Source: W-Chloroflexi-9 sp045863195 (GTDB lineage Bacteria > Chloroflexota > Dehalococcoidia > UBA2979). Taken from it: a DNA stretch of 64,000 nt. Both the position numbers and the translations under genes were made by a program. The stretch lies in assembly GCA_045863195.1 (NCBI GenBank), contig BTUI01000005.1, forward strand, positions 62,001 through 126,000, written 5' to 3'. Positions 36,103-44,646 of this stretch are shown here, one piece after another. Below the pieces are notes generated by a model. The model saw nothing but the letters and a program-made list of their open reading frames with translations, had not been told where the DNA came from and searched no databases. How positions within the stretch are numbered: the first letter of the stretch is position 1; each line of letters begins with the position of its first letter.

Positions 36103-37409
36103 TGGACGCGTTCGTCCCCGCCCTCATCGTGCTGGTGCTGATCGCGCTGAACGGCCTCTTCGTCGCCGCGGAGTTCGCGATCGTCGGTGCGCCGCGCGCC
36201 ACGCTGGAGCGCCGGGCGGCGGACGGCCATCGAGGCGCGCGCACGGTGGTGCGCGTGCTGCACGACCCGCGCAACCAGGACCGCTACATCGCCACGGCGC
36301 AGCTGGGCATCACCTTCGCCTCGCTCGGCCTCGGCATGTACGGCGAGCACCAGCTGGCGCACTGGCTGGAGGTGCAACTGGAGGGCTGGACGGGCATTCC
36401 CACCTGGCTGGCGGCGCACACGCTCGCCTCGATCATCGCGATCGCGGCGCTCACCTATCTCCACATCGTGATCGGCGAGATGGTGCCGAAGTCGCTCGCG
36501 CTCCAGCACGCGGAGGGCACGGCGCTGCGCGTCACCCCGCCGATGTTGCTGATCCGCCGCATCGGGTATCCGCTGGTGCTCACCCTGAACGCGATCGGCA
36601 ACGGCATCCTGCGCATCTTCCGCATCGACCGGTCGCAGGGCAGCCAGGAGCGGTACTACTCCGCGGAGGAACTCGAGTTCGTGGTGGAGGAGAGCCTGCA
36701 GGGCGGCATGATCAGCCGCGGTTCGGGCCGCCTGCTGCAGGAGTTGTTCGACCTCGGCGCGCTCACGGCGGAGGACGTGATGGTGCCGCGCGTGCAGGTG
36801 GACGGCATCCGCCTGGGCGCGACCGCGGAGGAGATGCGGCGCGTGCTGGTGGAGCATCCCCATACCCGTTACCCGGTCTACCGCGAGGACCTCGACGAGA
36901 TCGTGGGCGTGGTGCACGTCCGCGCCATCACCGACCTGATCATCACCGGCGCCACGCTGTCCTCGGAAGCGGTGCGCCCGGTGCCGTTCGTGCCCTCCTC
37001 CACCCCGCTGGACGTGGTGATGCGCCGAATGCGGAGCCAGCTGGTGCAATTCGCGGCCGTGCTGGACGAGCACGGCGGCACCGCGGGCATCATCACGCCG
37101 GACGATGTCAGCGCCGAAATCCTCGGGCGGGTGGACGAGTCGGGGACGCGCGACGAGGTGTACCAGGACGCCGCCGGACGCCTGCACGTCGCCGGCACGG
37201 TGCGGTTGGACGAACTCGGCGAGCGCCTCGAACGCGCCGTCACCCACGAGGACATCGAGACGGTGAGCGGGCTGGTGCTCGCCGTCCTGCAACGCCCGCC
37301 GCACATGGGCGACTCGGTCACCTACCAGGGCATCCGGCTGCAGGTGACGCGCGTGGACGGCAAGGGCGTCGCGGAGGCGCTGGTCTCCGTCCTCCCGGCC
37401 GAGGACTAG
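36102..37409 (+). CDS. CNNM/CorC-HlyC-type DUF21-CBS membrane protein, copy 2
   Basis: 435 aa, same architecture as its neighbour: DUF21 helices (LIALNGLFVAAEFAIVG, HIVIGEMVPKSLALQHAEG), CBS pair (HTRYPVYREDLDEIVGVVHV, AAVLDEHGGTAGIITPDD) and CorC_HlyC. Start ATG 36102 shares its A with the TGA of copy 1, so the two are co-translated and may form a heteromer. Its stop shares CTAG with the convergent rdgB. Confidence 0.93.
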   Translation: MDAFVPALIVLVLIALNGLFVAAEFAIVGAPRATLERRAADGHRGARTVVRVLHDPRNQDRYIATAQLGITFASLGLGMYGEHQLAHWLEVQLEGWTGIPTWLAAHTLASIIAIAALTYLHIVIGEMVPKSLALQHAEGTALRVTPPMLLIRRIGYPLVLTLNAIGNGILRIFRIDRSQGSQERYYSAEELEFVVEESLQGGMISRGSGRLLQELFDLGALTAEDVMVPRVQVDGIRLGATAEEMRRVLVEHPHTRYPVYREDLDEIVGVVHVRAITDLIITGATLSSEAVRPVPFVPSSTPLDVVMRRMRSQLVQFAAVLDEHGGTAGIITPDDVSAEILGRVDESGTRDEVYQDAAGRLHVAGTVRLDELGERLERAVTHEDIETVSGLVLAVLQRPPHMGDSVTYQGIRLQVTRVDGKGVAEALVSVLPAED

Positions 37410-38014
37410 CGCAGCCGCTCGATGACTTCCGCCATCGCGCGGAGGGCACGCCCCCGGTGCGAGATCGCGTGCTTCTCCTCGCCGATCTCGGCGGTGGTGC
37501 GACCGTCCGGCAGTTCGAAGACCGGGTCGTAGCCGAAGCCGTCCGTCCCTCGCGGGGCGAGGGCGATGCGGCCCTCCAGCACCCCTTCGCGGACGACCGC
37601 GCGGTTACCCGACCGCGCGAAGGCGATGACGGCGCGGAACCGCGCGCCGCGACGGGCGGCGGGGACGCCCTCCATCATCTCCAGCAGCAGCGCCGTGCGC
37701 TCCACGTCGCTCTGACAGCGCGGGCCGCCAAAGCGCGCGGAGAGCGGGCCCGGCCGCCCGTCCAGCGCGTCCACCTCGATGCCGGAGTCGTCCGCGAGCG
37801 CGGGGAGGCCGGTGGCGCGGGCGATGGCGACCGCCTTCGAGATCGCGTTCTCCGTATAGGAGCGCCCGGTCTCCACGACCGGCGGCACGTTCACGCCCGC
37901 CTCGGCCGGGGTCAGCAGTTCCCACCCGCGCCCGCCGAGGATCGCGCGAAACTCGCGCACCTTCCCGGCGTTCCCGGTGGCCATGACGATGCGACGCTCG
38001 CGGGCAACGGACAT
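37406..38014 (-). CDS. rdgB: XTP/dITP pyrophosphatase (RdgB/HAM1)
   Basis: 202 aa. Hydrolyses non-canonical purine triphosphates. Signatures: MATGNAGKVREFRAIL at the start, ETGRSYTENAISKA, ALADDSGIEVDALDG and GTDGFGYDPVFELPDGRT, ending AISHRGRAL. GGAGG precedes the ATG at 38014. It follows the FBP aldolase-like gene by 23 nt on the same strand. Confidence 0.97.
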   Translation of the reverse strand: MSVARERRIVMATGNAGKVREFRAILGGRGWELLTPAEAGVNVPPVVETGRSYTENAISKAVAIARATGLPALADDSGIEVDALDGRPGPLSARFGGPRCQSDVERTALLLEMMEGVPAARRGARFRAVIAFARSGNRAVVREGVLEGRIALAPRGTDGFGYDPVFELPDGRTTAEIGEEKHAISHRGRALRAMAEVIERLR

Positions 38015-38037
38015 GCGGCCTCCGGGGGCGGTGCGGG

Positions 38038-39093
38038 CTAGAGGTTCGACCAGCGCGAGGCGAAGCGGGCGGCGGCCGGCGGCAGCGCCGTCACCTCCAC
38101 CTCGTCCAGCGGGATGCGGTGCGGCGTGAACGGGCCGTGGCGGCGCAGGTAGTCCGTGACCTCCAACGCCTGCCTCCGCGCGCCCTCGAACGAGACGTCC
38201 GCGAACAGGTCGCGCGGCTCGCCGAGGCGGCCCTCCGCCACCTGTAACGCGAGCGCGACGACGCGCGGCGGGCCGTCGAAGCGGCCACCCGAGGCGTCGG
38301 CGAGGCCCACCGGCATCCACGGCCCGATGTGCGCGCCACGTAGCGACCCGTCCACCAGGTGCGGCGTCGCATACGGCTCGGTCAGTTCGCCGAGGCCGGG
38401 GAACGCGCCGTGCGCGCGCACCACCGCGACCGGCGCGGCGGTCGCGGTCGCCGCGGCCACCTCGCCGGTCGTGCGAGAGACGACGCGGCGGACCTCGAAG
38501 CGGGCGGAGAGGCCGATGAGCGAGAGGAGGCCGTAGGTCTCCTCGGGCGTGTTGAACATCACCTTGCGGCGCAGCGTGACGTCATGCACCTCGAACGAGA
38601 AGCCGGCGTGCAGCGGCTCGGCGAGGACGAGGCCGGGCGTGGTGAACGGGTCGGCGAAGGCGCGCGCCAGCGGCAGGTTGAACGACCCTGCGGCGGCGCC
38701 GCTGCCGAGGAAGACGGCGAGCGGCTCGGAGGGGCGCTCCGTCAGTTCGATCTCGGCGACGGCGGGCCCGGCGGCGCGCAGGTCGCCGGTGAAGGCGTCC
38801 GGCATCAGGTCGCGGCCAGGGCCGTGCTGGTGCAGGCGGGCGGCGACCTCCGCGGCGGCGGTCAGCGCCTCGAACGCCGCGCGGTGCGCGGGCTCCGCAT
38901 CCAGGCCGTGCGGGTGCGCGAGTAGCAGCGCGAGGCGGTCACCGACGGCGTACACCTGCGCATCGGAGAGCACGCCGTGCACCACCGCCGTCGCGAGGTG
39001 GCCGCGGGCCGCCTCCGCGACCTGCGGATGCACCGCCGTGTGCCCGGCGAAGCCGCCGACGGCGGCCGAGACGACCGAGAGCGTGAGCGGCAT
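38038..39093 (-). CDS. FBP aldolase/phosphatase homologue lacking active-site residues
   Basis: 351 aa. Clear homologue of the bifunctional archaeal/thermophile enzyme: FAGHTAVHP, TERPSEPLAVFLG, FADPFTTPGLV, FDGPPRVVALALQVAEGRL and DYLRRHGPFTPHRI align end to end. However residues that I recall as essential in the Sulfolobus enzyme are replaced: Mg ligand Asp11 is Ala, Asp53 is Arg (Asp52 kept), Gln95 is Arg, Asp132 is Ser, Tyr229 is Ala, the Schiff-base Lys232 is Thr and Asp233/234 are Ala. His18 and the late Tyr remain. Probably not an aldolase or phosphatase. GAAGGG precedes the ATG. Confidence 0.8.
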   Translation of the reverse strand: MPLTLSVVSAAVGGFAGHTAVHPQVAEAARGHLATAVVHGVLSDAQVYAVGDRLALLLAHPHGLDAEPAHRAAFEALTAAAEVAARLHQHGPGRDLMPDAFTGDLRAAGPAVAEIELTERPSEPLAVFLGSGAAAGSFNLPLARAFADPFTTPGLVLAEPLHAGFSFEVHDVTLRRKVMFNTPEETYGLLSLIGLSARFEVRRVVSRTTGEVAAATATAAPVAVVRAHGAFPGLGELTEPYATPHLVDGSLRGAHIGPWMPVGLADASGGRFDGPPRVVALALQVAEGRLGEPRDLFADVSFEGARRQALEVTDYLRRHGPFTPHRIPLDEVEVTALPPAAARFASRWSNL

Positions 39094-39172
39094 CCGTGTC
39101 CCTTCGGGCTGATCGAGCGTGATCGAGCGCGTCCCGCACGCTACCGAGGCGCGCGGGATCGGGCAATCCGCG

Positions 39173-39916
39173 TCAGCGCACGCGCTCCGCGATGTCCAGC
39201 GGCACCGGCCCCGCGCCGAGGCCCAGTCGCTCGCGCAGCACGCCCATCACCTGCTCCGCGAGTGGACGGCAGGTCACCTGCAGCCCCCAGTCGAGGTGCT
39301 TGGAGCGGCCCATGAACGCCTCCAGCGCGGCGAGCGCGGGGGCGGCGCGGCGCACCGCGTGCGCCTCGTCCAGCGCGCGCATGCCGCGCAGCCGTCGCGC
39401 GCCGCGCGCGCCGTCCGAGGCGTGCAGGTCCTGCAGCGCGATCCCGCAGCCGGCGGAGAACATCATCGCGCCCAGCGGGGTCGCCTCCGGCGGCACGCCG
39501 GCGTCCAGCGCCAGCGCGGTCTGCTGCAGCGCCTCCGATTCGTACACGGCGACCAGGTGGCCGCCAGCCGGGACGAGGGCGCCGAGCGCCAGCAATATCT
39601 GCGCCGCGATCCCCTCGGGCAGGTCGACATCGCCGTCGCGGACAGGGACGCGTGCCTGGAGGTGGGTGACCTCAATGCCGCCGGGCACGCCGCGGCGGTC
39701 GGGGTGGTGGACGCCGTGCAGGACGGGCTCGCGCGTGCGGCCCAGGCCCTCGGCGTGGAGCATCACGCGGAAGGCGGTGCCGCCGTCGCGCGTGCGCGGG
39801 CCGAGTTCCACGAGCATCTTCACGCCCTGGCCCACCTCCACCATGTCCACGCGCGCGAGCGGGTGCTCCGGCACTTCCGGCGCGGGACACCAGCGGGCGG
39901 GGACGGCTGCGGTCAC
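39173..39916 (-). CDS. Conserved hypothetical, DUF1122-like
   Basis: 247 aa. Pattern LVAVYESEALQQTALALDAG, VPPEATPLGAMMFSAGC resembles DUF1122 proteins of Archaea and thermophiles, but recognition is not firm. No membrane segment. GTG 39916 was chosen because GGAGG lies 6 nt upstream, although the open frame continues to 39997. It lies beside the dead FBP aldolase-like gene, separated by 79 nt, and is divergent from folC. Confidence 0.5.
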   Translation of the reverse strand: MTAAVPARWCPAPEVPEHPLARVDMVEVGQGVKMLVELGPRTRDGGTAFRVMLHAEGLGRTREPVLHGVHHPDRRGVPGGIEVTHLQARVPVRDGDVDLPEGIAAQILLALGALVPAGGHLVAVYESEALQQTALALDAGVPPEATPLGAMMFSAGCGIALQDLHASDGARGARRLRGMRALDEAHAVRRAAPALAALEAFMGRSKHLDWGLQVTCRPLAEQVMGVLRERLGLGAGPVPLDIAERVR

Positions 39917-40013
39917 AGTGGCCTCCGGGGGCGTCGAGGGCGTGCGCGGCCTCCGCGCAACGGACGCCCAGATTACACTCCCGCCAGTTGCCCGCACCCG
40001 GAAAGCCCCGCCG

Positions 40014-41372
40014 ATGACCGCCGACGCCGACGCCGCCGACCTCCGCGCTTACGGCGACGCCGTGCGCGCGCTGCTGGCGCACGGCGGCTTCGAGCGCACC
40101 GGCGACGTCTCGCTCGCGAAGAAGTGGGACATCAACCACGTCGTCGCGTGGCTGGAGGCGCGCGGGCGGCCGGACCGGCGGCGCACCGTCCACGTGGCCG
40201 GGTCGAAGGGGAAGGGCTCGGTCGCCACAATCACGGCGGCGATCCTGCACGCCGCCGGCGCGCGCACGCTGCTCATGACCTCGCCCGACCTGCACGCCGC
40301 GCGCGAACGGATCGCGATCGACGGCGCGCCGGTCTCGCCCGCCGCGTTCGCACGCGTCGCCCGCGAGGTGCTGGAGGATCCGGCGTGCGCGGGCTGGTCG
40401 TACTTCGAACTGCTCACCGCGATGGGCTGGCTCGCCGGGGCGGAAGCCGGGTGCGACTGGCAGGTGGTGGAGGTGGGCCTGGGCGGCCGGCTGGACACGA
40501 CCAACGCCATGGCCGGCAAGGAGGTCGCGGTGATCACCCCGATCGACCTCGAACACACGGAGATCCTCGGCGACACGCTCCCCCAGATCGCCGGCGAGAA
40601 GGCCGGCATCATCACCGGCCCGTGCGAGGTCGTGGTGGAGCCGATGCGCGCGAGCGCGCTCGACGTGATCCGCGCGCGCGCCGCCGAGCAGGGCGCGACG
40701 CTGCACGAGGTCACCGCGGAGTGCGCGATGCGCGTCACGTCGATGAACCTCGACGGGCAGAAACTGGACCTGCGCACGCCGCTCCGCACCTACCGGAACC
40801 TGGAGACGCCGCTCGCCGGTACCTACCAGTCCGAGAACCTCGCCACCGCCGTGCGCGCCGCCGAACTCGCGTGGGCCGCGGCCGGCCTCGAACTCCCGGA
40901 GGCGGCCGTGCGCGACGCCGTGCGACGGCTGCGCCTGCCCGGACGGGTGGAGGTGCTGCGACGCCAGCCGCTGCTCGTGCTGGACGGGCTGCACACGCCC
41001 CTCGCCGCGCGACGCTTCGCGGAGGCGCTGCGCGCGCTGCCGGTGCCCGCACGGCGCGTCTGGATCGTGGGCGTGCTCGCGGGCAAGGACATCGCGGGGA
41101 TGCTCGAACCACTGATCGGCGAGGGCGACGAGGTGATCGTCGCGCCGCCGCCTTCGCCGCGCGCGGCCGACCCGGCTGAGGTGGCGCGGGCCGTGCGCGC
41201 CCGGGGCGCCCTCGCGCAGCGCGCCGCGAGCATCGAGGAGGCGCTGGAGCGCGCCGCCGCGCTCGCCGGGGAGCGGGGCGCGGTGATCGTCGTCGGCTCG
41301 CTCTACACCGTGGCCGCCGCGCGCGAGCACCTGCTCGGCATCGCGGGCGATCATGCGCTGGGACTGCGCTGA
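40014..41372 (+). CDS. folC: Folylpolyglutamate synthase / dihydrofolate synthase
   Basis: 452 aa. Adds glutamate to (dihydro)folate or dihydropteroate. ATP motif is HVAGSKGKGSVATITAAILH; Mur-ligase-type DVNPxLD equivalent is VGLGGRLDTTNAM; then DLEHTEILGDTLPQIAGEKA and in the C-domain VLDGLHTPLAARRFAEAL. Start ATG 40014; in-frame sequence extends far upstream but overlaps the divergent DUF1122-like gene and is non-conserved. TACACT at 39974-39979 is a possible -10. Confidence 0.93.
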   Translation: MTADADAADLRAYGDAVRALLAHGGFERTGDVSLAKKWDINHVVAWLEARGRPDRRRTVHVAGSKGKGSVATITAAILHAAGARTLLMTSPDLHAARERIAIDGAPVSPAAFARVAREVLEDPACAGWSYFELLTAMGWLAGAEAGCDWQVVEVGLGGRLDTTNAMAGKEVAVITPIDLEHTEILGDTLPQIAGEKAGIITGPCEVVVEPMRASALDVIRARAAEQGATLHEVTAECAMRVTSMNLDGQKLDLRTPLRTYRNLETPLAGTYQSENLATAVRAAELAWAAAGLELPEAAVRDAVRRLRLPGRVEVLRRQPLLVLDGLHTPLAARRFAEALRALPVPARRVWIVGVLAGKDIAGMLEPLIGEGDEVIVAPPPSPRAADPAEVARAVRARGALAQRAASIEEALERAAALAGERGAVIVVGSLYTVAAAREHLLGIAGDHALGLR

Positions 41373-41477
41373 CGCGCGGGGCCCTGGGGCTGCGCTGACG
41401 CGCGGGCGCGACGGCTTTGCGCCGACGCTATCTGCATCATCCGATAGGATCGGCGGACGGCAGACGCGGAGGCTCGC

Positions 41478-42731
41478 ATGACTGATGGACGCCCCAGGGT
41501 GGTGGTGACCGGCATGGGCGTGGTCGCCCCGCTGGGCATTGGCCTCGACCAGTTCTGGACGAACGCGATCGAGGGGCGCTCCGGCGTCGGCCGGATGACG
41601 CAGACCGACCCGTCCGCGTACCCGTGCCAGGTCGCCGGCGAGGTCAACGAGTTCGACTACACGCTCTACATGGACCGCAAGGACGGCCGCCGCATGGCGC
41701 GGTTCTCCCAGCTGGCCATCGCCGCCTCGAAGATGGCGATCGAACACGCCGGGCTGAACCTCGATGCCGTCGACCGCGAGCGGATCGGCGTGGTGATGGG
41801 GAACGGCGGCGGCGGCCTGCCGAACGACCTCGAAGCCGTGCGCACGATCGACTCGCGCGGCGGCATGAAGGTAGACCCGTTCTACGTCTCGAAGCGGCTC
41901 TCGAACATGGCCGGCGGCAACGTCGCCATCCAGTTCGGGCTGCTCGGTTACAACACCACCGTCACCACCGCCTGCGCCGCCGGCACCCAGGCGATCGGCG
42001 AGGCCGCCGAGGTGATCCGGCGCGGCGCGGCGGACATCGTGCTCGCCGGCGGCGCGGAGTCCGGCATCTGCGAACTCGGCCTCGCCGGGTTCGCCTCCAT
42101 GCGCGCGCTCTCCAGCGGCTTCAACGACACGCCCGAGCGCGCCAGCCGCCCCTTCGACCGCGACCGTGACGGCTTCGTGCCGGCGGAGGGCTCCGGCATG
42201 CTCGTCCTCGAGAGCCTGGAGCACGCGCGGGCGCGCGGCGCGGAGCCGCTGGCGGAGGTCGCCGGCTACGGCTGCACCGCGGACGCCGCCTACCTCGTCG
42301 CGCCCGCGGAGAACGGCGCCGGGGCGGCGCGCGCGATGCGCCTGGCCCTGCGCGACGCCGGCCTGGATGCGAGCGCGGTCAACTACATCTCCGCGCACGC
42401 CACCTCCACGGACGTGGGCGACCGCGCGGAGACCGAGGCGATCAAGTCCGCGCTCGGCGCGCACGCCTCGCAGGTGCTGGTCTCCGCGATGAAATCGCAG
42501 ATCGGCCACCTGCTCGGCGCGGCCGGCGGCGTGGAGACGATCGCGACGGTGCAGGCGGTGCGCACCGGCATCGTCCCGCCGACGCTGAACCTGGACCACC
42601 CGGACGAGGGCTGCGACCTGGACTACGTCCCCCACACCGCCCGCGAGGCGGACGTGCGCGTCGCGATCAAGAACTCCTTCGGCTTCGGCGGCCAGAACGC
42701 CGTCCTCGTCATCCGTCGCTTCGAGGGGTAA
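41478..42731 (+). CDS. fabF: 3-oxoacyl-ACP synthase II (KAS II)
   Basis: 417 aa, full length. Condenses acyl-ACP with malonyl-ACP. Start RVVVTGMGVVAPLG; catalytic Cys in VTTACAAGTQAIGEA, His in YISAHATSTDVGD and His in MKSQIGHLLGAAGG; C-terminus KNSFGFGGQNAVLVIRR. ATG 41478 follows GCGGAGG. TAGGAT at 41445-41450 may be the -10. No other fatty-acid genes adjoin it, so a polyketide-like role is not excluded. Confidence 0.95.
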   Translation: MTDGRPRVVVTGMGVVAPLGIGLDQFWTNAIEGRSGVGRMTQTDPSAYPCQVAGEVNEFDYTLYMDRKDGRRMARFSQLAIAASKMAIEHAGLNLDAVDRERIGVVMGNGGGGLPNDLEAVRTIDSRGGMKVDPFYVSKRLSNMAGGNVAIQFGLLGYNTTVTTACAAGTQAIGEAAEVIRRGAADIVLAGGAESGICELGLAGFASMRALSSGFNDTPERASRPFDRDRDGFVPAEGSGMLVLESLEHARARGAEPLAEVAGYGCTADAAYLVAPAENGAGAARAMRLALRDAGLDASAVNYISAHATSTDVGDRAETEAIKSALGAHASQVLVSAMKSQIGHLLGAAGGVETIATVQAVRTGIVPPTLNLDHPDEGCDLDYVPHTAREADVRVAIKNSFGFGGQNAVLVIRRFEG

Positions 42732-42755
42732 CCCCGCACGGACGCCAGACACGCA

Positions 42756-42785
42756 ACAGCCCCGCGAGTCGCCTCGCGGGGCTGT
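42756..42785. terminator. Bidirectional terminator between fabF and dinB-like gene
   Basis: Perfect 13-bp inverted repeat ACAGCCCCGCGAG / CTCGCGGGGCTGT with loop TCGC, between convergent genes. Confidence 0.75.
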
Positions 42786-42806
42786 CTGATCGCGCGCGTG
42801 ACCGGG

Positions 42807-43298
42807 CTACCGCGCGGGCGTCGCCACCAGCGCGCGGATCTGCTCGATGTGCTCCGCCATGTGGTTGCCGTGCGACTCCACCTGCTGGCGCAGGCTGCGG
42901 CGCGCGCCGCGGATGCGGCCCGGGCGCCCCCAGGAGGCGTCCGGGGTGTGGGACAGGAACTCCACCGTGCGCGCGATCTCCTGCTCGATCACGTCGATCA
43001 GGCCGCGCGGGTCCTTGCCCATCCACTTCCGCGTCTCTTCCTCTTCGTCGAAGGCGAGCCGTTCCGGGTCGGTCATGGTGCCCATCTGGTGGATGAACAC
43101 GCCGTTGCGCTGCGCGAAGACGGCCATGTGCGCCAGCACGTGGTGCGCCGACCACTGGCCCTCGCCGGGGGCGCGACGCAGGTCGGCGTCACGCTTTCCC
43201 TCGACGGTCGCGCGGAGCCGCGTCCCGACGGTCGCGATCGCCTCCACGAGGTGGGCGTACTTCTCCGGCGCGCCGGTCACGAAGTCGATGCGCGACAT
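42807..43298 (-). CDS. DinB-superfamily protein
   Basis: 163 aa. Four-helix-bundle metal fold with His residues spaced as in DinB/YfiT proteins: WSAHHVLAHMAVF and ESHGNHMAEHIEQIRAL. The superfamily includes thiol-S-transferases (mycothiol or bacillithiol linked), which is of note given the MshA-like gene at 12 kb, but most members are uncharacterised. Its ATG shares one base with the stop of ridA, so it belongs to the parAB transcription unit. Confidence 0.75.
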   Translation of the reverse strand: MSRIDFVTGAPEKYAHLVEAIATVGTRLRATVEGKRDADLRRAPGEGQWSAHHVLAHMAVFAQRNGVFIHQMGTMTDPERLAFDEEEETRKWMGKDPRGLIDVIEQEIARTVEFLSHTPDASWGRPGRIRGARRSLRQQVESHGNHMAEHIEQIRALVATPAR

Positions 43299-43756
43299 CA
43301 GCGGACCTCCATCACCAGTTCAACCTCCACCGGGGAGTTGGCCGGCAGCATCGCCACCCCGATCGCGGTGCGCGCGCCAATGCCGTCCTGCTCGCCGAAC
43401 ACGTCGCGCAGGAACTCGGACGCGCCGTTCACCACCTGCGGGTGCTGGATGAAGCCGGGCGCGGAGGCGACGAAGCCGGTGGTCTTCACCAGCCGGATGC
43501 CCTCCAGCGTGCCGAGGAACGCCTGCACCGCCGCGAGCGCGTTGATCGCGCACTGGCGGGCCGCCTCGTACCCCTGCTCCACGGTCACGTCCTCGCCCAG
43601 GCGGCCCGGGTGGAGGACGGTGCCGTCCTTGAGCGGCACCTGGCCGGCGAGGAAGAGCAGGTTGCCGGCGCGCGTCACCGGGCGGTAGACCGCCAGCGGC
43701 GTGACCGCCTCCGGCAACGTGACCCCGAGTCCCTTCAGACGGTCGGCGACGCTCAC
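43298..43756 (-). CDS. RidA-family (YjgF/YER057c/UK114) protein
   Basis: 152 aa. Small trimeric fold; RidA enzymes hydrolyse reactive enamine/imine intermediates. Seen: LLFLAGQVPLKDG, AARQCAINALAAVQAFLGTL, VGVAMLPANSPVEVELVMEV-type ending. The catalytic Arg region is not typical of RidA proper, so it is closer to Rid2-7 or YjgF-like groups. GTG 43756 lies within the stop of parB (GTGA overlap). Confidence 0.85.
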   Translation of the reverse strand: MSVADRLKGLGVTLPEAVTPLAVYRPVTRAGNLLFLAGQVPLKDGTVLHPGRLGEDVTVEQGYEAARQCAINALAAVQAFLGTLEGIRLVKTTGFVASAPGFIQHPQVVNGASEFLRDVFGEQDGIGARTAIGVAMLPANSPVEVELVMEVR

Positions 43757-44646
43757 AGCACTCCCTCTCCGAGGATGCGTTCGAGGATCCCCGTGAGTTC
43801 CTCGTCGCTGTAGAAATGGATCGTCAGCGCACCGCGTCCCTGCTTGGACCGGCGCAGAGCAACCTTCGTCCCCAGGCTGCGCTGGAGCGCCTCCTGGAAC
43901 CCGGCGGTGACGGCCTCCGGCCCGCGCGTCTCGGGTTTCTTCACCCGCGCACGCTTCGAGCCGCCGCCCCACTCGCGTACCATGCGCTCGGTCTCGCGGA
44001 CGTTCAAGCCGTCCTTGACCACGCGCTCCCACGCGGCAATGCGCGACCCGTCGTCCGGGAGGCCCAGCAGCGCGCGGCCGTGGCCCTCCGAGATCTCGCC
44101 GCCGGAGATGCTGCCGCGGATCTCCACCGGCAGGTCCATCAGCCGCAGGGTGTTCGCCACCGCCGTCCGCGACTTGCCGACGCGCTCCGCGACCTGCGCC
44201 TGCGTCAGCCCGAACTCCTCGGCGAGCCGCTGGTAGGCGGCGGCCTCTTCGAGCGGGTTGAGGTCCGCGCGCTGGACGTTCTCGACGATCGCGATCTCGA
44301 GCTGTTCCTGCGTGGTGGTCTGACGGATCGTGACGGGCACGCGCTCCAGCCCCGCCGCCTTCGCGGCGCGGAGGCGGCGCTCTCCGGCGATCAGTTGGTA
44401 GACGGTGGAGCCGTCCTGCCCGGTCTCCTGCGTCACCAGCAGCGGCTGGATCACCCCGTACGTGCGGATCGAGTCCGTCAGTTCCGCCAGTTTCTCCGGG
44501 TCCATGACCGTCCGAGGCTGGTGCGGGTTGGGCACCACGTCCTCGATCGCCACGTCCGTGACGGGGATGCTCTCGTCGCGCGGCGTCTCCCCCTCCGGGA
44601 TGAGCGCGGAGAGGCCGCGGCCCAGGCCGCCCTTACGCGCTGCCAT
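43753..44646 (-). CDS. parB: Chromosome partitioning protein ParB
   Basis: 297 aa. Binds parS and, with CTP, clamps and slides on DNA. Seen: N-terminal RKGGLGRGLSALIP, the CTP/N-engagement motif LIAGERRLRAAKAAGL, NVQRADLNPLEEAAAYQRL and HTH LTQAQVAERVGKSRTAVANT. parS matching the consensus lies at 49604-49619. ATG 44646 overlaps the parA end by 14 nt. Confidence 0.97.
   Translation of the reverse strand: MAARKGGLGRGLSALIPEGETPRDESIPVTDVAIEDVVPNPHQPRTVMDPEKLAELTDSIRTYGVIQPLLVTQETGQDGSTVYQLIAGERRLRAAKAAGLERVPVTIRQTTTQEQLEIAIVENVQRADLNPLEEAAAYQRLAEEFGLTQAQVAERVGKSRTAVANTLRLMDLPVEIRGSISGGEISEGHGRALLGLPDDGSRIAAWERVVKDGLNVRETERMVREWGGGSKRARVKKPETRGPEAVTAGFQEALQRSLGTKVALRRSKQGRGALTIHFYSDEELTGILERILGEGVL

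Noticed and set aside
39672..42752. 1026-codon minus-strand open frame opposite folC and fabF
   Set aside because: Antisense frame of two well-recognised genes; composition is Arg/His/Val-rich without conserved motifs.
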